Shown here: positions 60,783 to 64,000 of the stretch, one piece after another
Position numbering within the stretch: position 1 is the stretch's first letter
Layout of the letters: every line of letters starts with the position of its first letter
Origin: Mucilaginibacter geliditolerans
GTDB lineage: Bacteria; Bacteroidota; Bacteroidia; Sphingobacteriales; Sphingobacteriaceae
DNA: 64,000 bases
Assembly: GCF_014200495.1 (NCBI RefSeq)
Contig: NZ_JACHBY010000011.1
Span: forward strand, 73,893 to 137,892
Direction: 5' to 3'
Translations under genes and position numbers: made by a program
Notes under the pieces: model-generated
What the model was told of the DNA's origin: nothing
What the model saw: only the letters and a program-made list of their open reading frames with translations
Databases searched by the model: none

Positions 60783-61469
60783 TTATTGAGTAGTCAGTTG
60801 CTGTAATTTACGCTGATCTGGCGGCAGCGCAAGGTATTTCTTATAACAATCGTTCACATACACCGCCATTGATACCCTATCATTACTTTTTACGAAATCA
60901 TAAGTTGGGCGATATAAGGTCATGAAATTTTCCAATTCCTGCCCTTTTAGTGGTACCAGGCTGCCCACGTAGGCCATATTGAATGCCGCATCAACTTTTC
61001 TATCCTCTTCTTCCGAAGCAAAATAACGTTTCAGGCGACGAGCATCTTTTGAGTCCTTACTAAACCAGCTGCTTGGCGAAAGTACATACACCTTGCTTTT
61101 CTCATAGATTTCCGGGTATTCCTCGCGCGGATTAAAAGTAGATTTGGTTGAGTTAATATTAACCTCGCGCAATGCGATGGTTAATACCGACATTTTTATC
61201 TTTTTAGGCGTCATGTCAACAACATACAATGTATCTGACACGTAGCCTGGTGAAGTAAATATTACAATATGCCCCGACCCTGATTTTATCTGGAAATTAC
61301 CGTTTTTATCGGCAAGGCTTAACTGGTTATTATTAATGTCGTGGATAAATACATTGGTCAGTTTCGTATCGCTCCCGTTTTCATGTACCGATCCCTTTAA
61401 GAAGTCCTGCGCATGTACCGAACCAATTGCAAGGGATAATAATGCAATGGCAAAAATTTTCAGTTTCAT
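60783..61469 (-). CDS. Exported protein with CarboxypepD_reg-like domain
   Basis: A 228-residue protein: signal peptide (cleavage near SVHAQ), then a CarboxypepD_reg-like beta-sandwich (about residues 22-105, FLKGSVHENGSDTKLTNVFI and LREVNINST) and an alpha-helical C-terminal half with charged segments (SWFSKDSKDARRLKRYFASE). It resembles small Bacteroidota proteins of unknown function with a peptidase-associated-type domain. No neighbour hints at a role. It is monocistronic with a terminator. Confidence 0.75.
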   Translation of the reverse strand: MKLKIFAIALLSLAIGSVHAQDFLKGSVHENGSDTKLTNVFIHDINNNQLSLADKNGNFQIKSGSGHIVIFTSPGYVSDTLYVVDMTPKKIKMSVLTIALREVNINSTKSTFNPREEYPEIYEKSKVYVLSPSSWFSKDSKDARRLKRYFASEEEDRKVDAAFNMAYVGSLVPLKGQELENFMTLYRPTYDFVKSNDRVSMAVYVNDCYKKYLALPPDQRKLQQLTTQ

Positions 61470-61643
61470 AGCTTGTGTAAATGTTTATGCTAATCTAACC
61501 AAAATTATAAGGTATAGTTTAATATTTAACATATAATTTATGTAAAGAAAGTGCTATATGTTAAGATGGAGAGGGATGGGAATATAAGTAATTGATTTTA
61601 TGATTGTTTTGTTAAAAGATATTCGAAACATTTTATTTAACTT

Positions 61644-61727
61644 GTCATTGCGAGCGATAGCGCGGCAACCTCTTCGCGTTCAATATGCAAGCGACGAGGT
61701 TGCTTCGTCGTTCCTCCTCGCAATGAC
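61644..61727. repeat. GTCATTGCGAG-family palindrome
   Basis: gtcattgcgagcgatagcgc opens the element and ctcgcaatgac closes it, with gcgacgaggttgcttcgtcg inside. It lies 27 bp past the carboxylase stop codon. The remaining sequence 61470-61643 is AT-rich without a gene. Confidence 0.85.
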
Positions 61728-61754
61728 ATGTTGGAGATGAACAACACAGATTCC

Positions 61755-63296
61755 TTACAACGGTATATTCCCGTGCTTTTTCCGCGGATTATTTACCACC
61801 TTATTCTCCAGCATTTTAAAGGCATGTATAAGTTTTAAACGTGTTTCTTCGGGCAATATCACCTCATCAACAAAACCACGCTCAGCGGCACGGTATGGGT
61901 TAGCAAAGGTATCAGAATAGAGCTGCTCCATTTCGCGCCATTTGGCTTCCTTGTCTTCGGCAGCATTTATTTCACGTTTAAAAATGATCTCAGCTGCTCC
62001 TTTTGCTCCCATCACGGCTATCTCGGCTGTAGGCCAGGCAAAGTTCATATCGGCGCCAATGTGTTTGCTGTTCATTACATCGTAAGCGCCACCATAGGCC
62101 TTACGGGTGATAACGGTTATGCGGGGTACGGTGGCTTCGCAAAATGCGTATAATAGTTTGGCACCATTGGTGATGATGGCATTCCATTCCTGGTCGGTGC
62201 CTGGTAAAAAGCCCGGCACATCTTCAAACACTAATAGGGGAATATTAAAGCTATCACAAAAACGCACAAAACGCGCGCCCTTGGTTGATGAATGTATATC
62301 CAGCACTCCCGCCAAAAACGCGGGCTGATTAGCCACAATACCAATGCTCCTACCTGCTAAGCGTGCAAAACCAACTACAATATTTTCGGCAAAATCTTTA
62401 TGTACTTCTAAAAAAGAATCCGCGTCTATTACATGGTTTATTACTTCGCGGATATCATAAGGCTGTGAATTATTTTCAGGCATTATGGTATTCAGCTCCG
62501 GGCGAAGTTCGTTTTGAGTTTCGTAAGGCAGTGCGGGCGCGGTACCCTCGCAATTTTGCGGCATATAGCTCAGTAGTTGTTTCACATGCTGTATGGCCGA
62601 GATCTCATTTGCACAGGCAAAATGTGTAACGCCCGACTTAGTAGCATGCGTTGTTGCACCACCCAATTCTTCCGAAGTTACCACCTCATGCGTAACCGTT
62701 TTTACCACATTGGGCCCGGTAACAAACATATAAGAGGTATTCTCTACCATTAAAATAAAATCGGTGATAGCAGGTGAATACACCGCGCCACCTGCGCAGG
62801 GGCCCATAATAGCCGAGATCTGCGGGATAACACCCGAAGCCATCGTATTACGGTAAAATATATCGGCATAACCGCCTAATGATACCACACCTTCCTGTAT
62901 CCTCGCTCCTCCCGAATCATTCAGACCAACCACCGGCGCGCCATTCTTCATGGCCAGCTCCATTATCTTGCATATCTTTTCGGCATGGGTTTCAGATAAC
63001 GATCCGCCAAAAACAGTAAAATCCTGCGAAAAAACATATACCAGCCGACCGTTTATAGTACCATACCCGGTAACAACACCATCACCGGGATATTTTTCCT
63101 TTTCCATCCCGAAATCAACCGAGCGATGGGCAACCAACATCCCTATCTCCTGGAACGAGCCCTCATCCATCAAAAAATGAATACGCTCACGTGCGGTTAA
63201 CTTCCCTTTTTTATGCTGACTCTCTATCCTCGCCTTACCGCCGCCTAAAAGGGCCTCGGCTTGCTTTTGCTTTAACAGTTTAATTCTATTATCCAC
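61755..63296 (-). CDS. Acyl-CoA carboxylase beta subunit (propionyl/methylmalonyl-CoA type)
   Basis: A 513-residue carboxyltransferase with the two crotonase-like halves of the PccB/MmdA family. Oxyanion and CoA-binding motifs are [49 protein letters not shown] and [19 protein letters not shown]. With a biotin carboxylase and carrier it would carboxylate propionyl-CoA; as MmdA it would act in methylmalonyl-CoA decarboxylation. No biotin carrier or biotin carboxylase gene is adjacent. Together with icmF it hints at branched/odd-chain acyl-CoA metabolism (inference). Confidence 0.9.
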   Translation of the reverse strand: MDNRIKLLKQKQAEALLGGGKARIESQHKKGKLTARERIHFLMDEGSFQEIGMLVAHRSVDFGMEKEKYPGDGVVTGYGTINGRLVYVFSQDFTVFGGSLSETHAEKICKIMELAMKNGAPVVGLNDSGGARIQEGVVSLGGYADIFYRNTMASGVIPQISAIMGPCAGGAVYSPAITDFILMVENTSYMFVTGPNVVKTVTHEVVTSEELGGATTHATKSGVTHFACANEISAIQHVKQLLSYMPQNCEGTAPALPYETQNELRPELNTIMPENNSQPYDIREVINHVIDADSFLEVHKDFAENIVVGFARLAGRSIGIVANQPAFLAGVLDIHSSTKGARFVRFCDSFNIPLLVFEDVPGFLPGTDQEWNAIITNGAKLLYAFCEATVPRITVITRKAYGGAYDVMNSKHIGADMNFAWPTAEIAVMGAKGAAEIIFKREINAAEDKEAKWREMEQLYSDTFANPYRAAERGFVDEVILPEETRLKLIHAFKMLENKVVNNPRKKHGNIPL

Positions 63297-63402
63297 AGTA
63301 TGGTATTTATATGCAAGATGCTAAAAATAGTAATTATAGTTTAGTGTTGTGTAGATTGCAGGTGGCGTTGAGTATTTTTTATTTAACCGCCAACTCAATT
63401 CT

Positions 63403-63475
63403 CTGAACCCGAATTTATTGAATTACCGAATGAACAGAATTCTATAAATTCATTCATTCCATAAATTCGGTTCAG
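63403..63475. repeat. Inverted repeat CTGAACCCGAATTTAT
   Basis: ctgaacccgaatttat (63403-63418) pairs with ataaattcggttcag (63461-63475), one base shorter. It lies between the carboxylase gene start and repeat family A. No gene is seen from 63297 to the window end. Confidence 0.6.
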
Positions 63476-63481
63476 ATATAT

Positions 63482-63574
63482 GGGCGTTTCCCGCCGATAG
63501 AAGCGGGCCGTGCTATCCGCTCATACGCGCACAGGCATTAGGCGCGGGCCGGTATCCGCTGCTATCACTAACGC
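63482..63574 (+). repeat. Dispersed repeat family A
   Basis: gggcgtttcccgccgatag to ctaacgca, with the internal gctatccgctcatac and ggccggtatccgct blocks. No family B module follows, unlike three of the four other plus-strand copies. Confidence 0.75.
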
Positions 63575-64000
63575 AAAACTCGCTGAGGAAAGTTTCTTTT
63601 TTCCTTCCCCGTCAGCAGAGCAGCTTCGGGCGAAAGCAGGCAAAACAATGGTAGCCTGGTGTGGTGGCAGGGCATAGCAGATTTTTACAGAAGCGCAAAG
63701 GCCAAAGTGCGTAGCGACAGCAGCGTAAAAATATAGCAGCCCAGGTTTTGCCTGATTTGCAGGGAAGGCCTTGTGCGGCAAAGAAGCATTTCGGCTGACT
63801 TGATTTTTTGCTACCTTTTGTATCAAGACAAAAGTAGTAGCCTCCGCGGCAATGAGCGGCTGTACATGACAAGTAAATAACTATGCAGGTCCGATCTGCA
63901 TAGTCGGGGATTGCTTCGTTCCTCCTATGTTTGTTTTAAATCTAAAAGATCAATAATCAACTATCTTTAGTAAAGTTCTATAAGTGAAAAAGAGTGAAAG
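63575..64000. other. Non-coding repeat-rich right edge
   Basis: No credible gene is seen: the open frames on the minus strand are short and overlap one another, with repeat-like composition. The palindrome ctaccttttgtatcaagaca with aaagtag (63811-63837) and a degenerate end of the GTCATTGCGAG family (gggattgcttcgttcctcc, 63907-63925) are visible. Confidence 0.5.

Noticed and set aside
63521..63872. Two overlapping minus-strand open frames of 86-101 residues at the right edge
   Set aside because: They overlap in different frames and share repeat module A; no family is recognised.

Overview
The window is chromosomal DNA of a Bacteroidota bacterium, most likely a Sphingobacteriaceae of the Mucilaginibacter/Pedobacter type (inference). 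Signs are the TAnnTTTG promoter boxes, a TonB receptor/DUF4249 pair, two type IX secretion accessory genes (PorG-like and PorT), many glycoside hydrolases, and the dispersed palindromic repeats typical of these genomes. There are about 50 protein genes. I saw no tRNA, rRNA, CRISPR array, transposase or prophage.

Layout. 0.1-11.7 kb: a degenerate DEAD-box protein, a long PurF-type amidophosphoribosyltransferase, a fucosidase, a TonB receptor with DUF4249 lipoprotein, a repeat nest, a GH28 pectinase, an alpha/beta hydrolase and a VF530-type protein. 11.8-23.9 kb (minus strand): nuoHIJKLMN, with two orphan plug-domain proteins between nuoK and nuoL and a DUF4139 protein between nuoM and nuoN, then an ammonium transporter; nuoA-G are not here. 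24-36 kb: the conserved envelope cluster murI, two ompH/skp genes, bamA, uppS, porG-like, nadK, CBS protein and hydrolase, split by an S10 peptidase and an orphan exbD. 36-41.8 kb: yqeY, an SDR, porT, menG, a VOC protein, engB, a DUF559 nuclease gene inside a perfect 32-bp inverted repeat, and a UbiA prenyltransferase. 42-54.5 kb (minus strand): glycogen/maltodextrin genes (glgB, GH31, MFS sugar transporter, GH13, GH65 phosphorylase, beta-phosphoglucomutase). 54.8-63.3 kb: the fused coenzyme-B12 mutase/GTPase IcmF, a MutS-like ATPase, a CPBP protease, a CarboxypepD_reg protein and an acyl-CoA carboxylase beta subunit. The right edge is repeat DNA.

How genes work together. The 42-54.5 kb genes form a plausible route: import of malto-oligosaccharides (MFS), hydrolysis (GH13, GH31), phosphorolysis to beta-glucose-1-phosphate (GH65), conversion to glucose-6-phosphate (PgmB), and storage polymer branching (GlgB). 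The nuo genes encode the membrane arm of complex I, and menG and the UbiA enzyme fit synthesis of its menaquinone acceptor. BamA, Skp/OmpH, UppS, MurI and PorG/PorT serve envelope building and type IX secretion.

Most unusual content. Repeats of several unrelated families occupy most intergenic spaces, often touching stop codons. The best candidate for an undescribed system is the DUF559 endonuclease gene framed by a perfect 32-bp inverted repeat (40151-40608). A gene-less pair of the same palindrome lies between nuoM and nuoL, and an identical 32-mer lies in frame inside icmF together with three copies of a second palindrome. The arrangement resembles a REP/RAYT system or the Rickettsia palindromic elements, but with a Vsr-like nuclease. 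A second inverted-repeat pair frames a four-helix-bundle (S23-type) gene killed by one nonsense codon (48971-49432).
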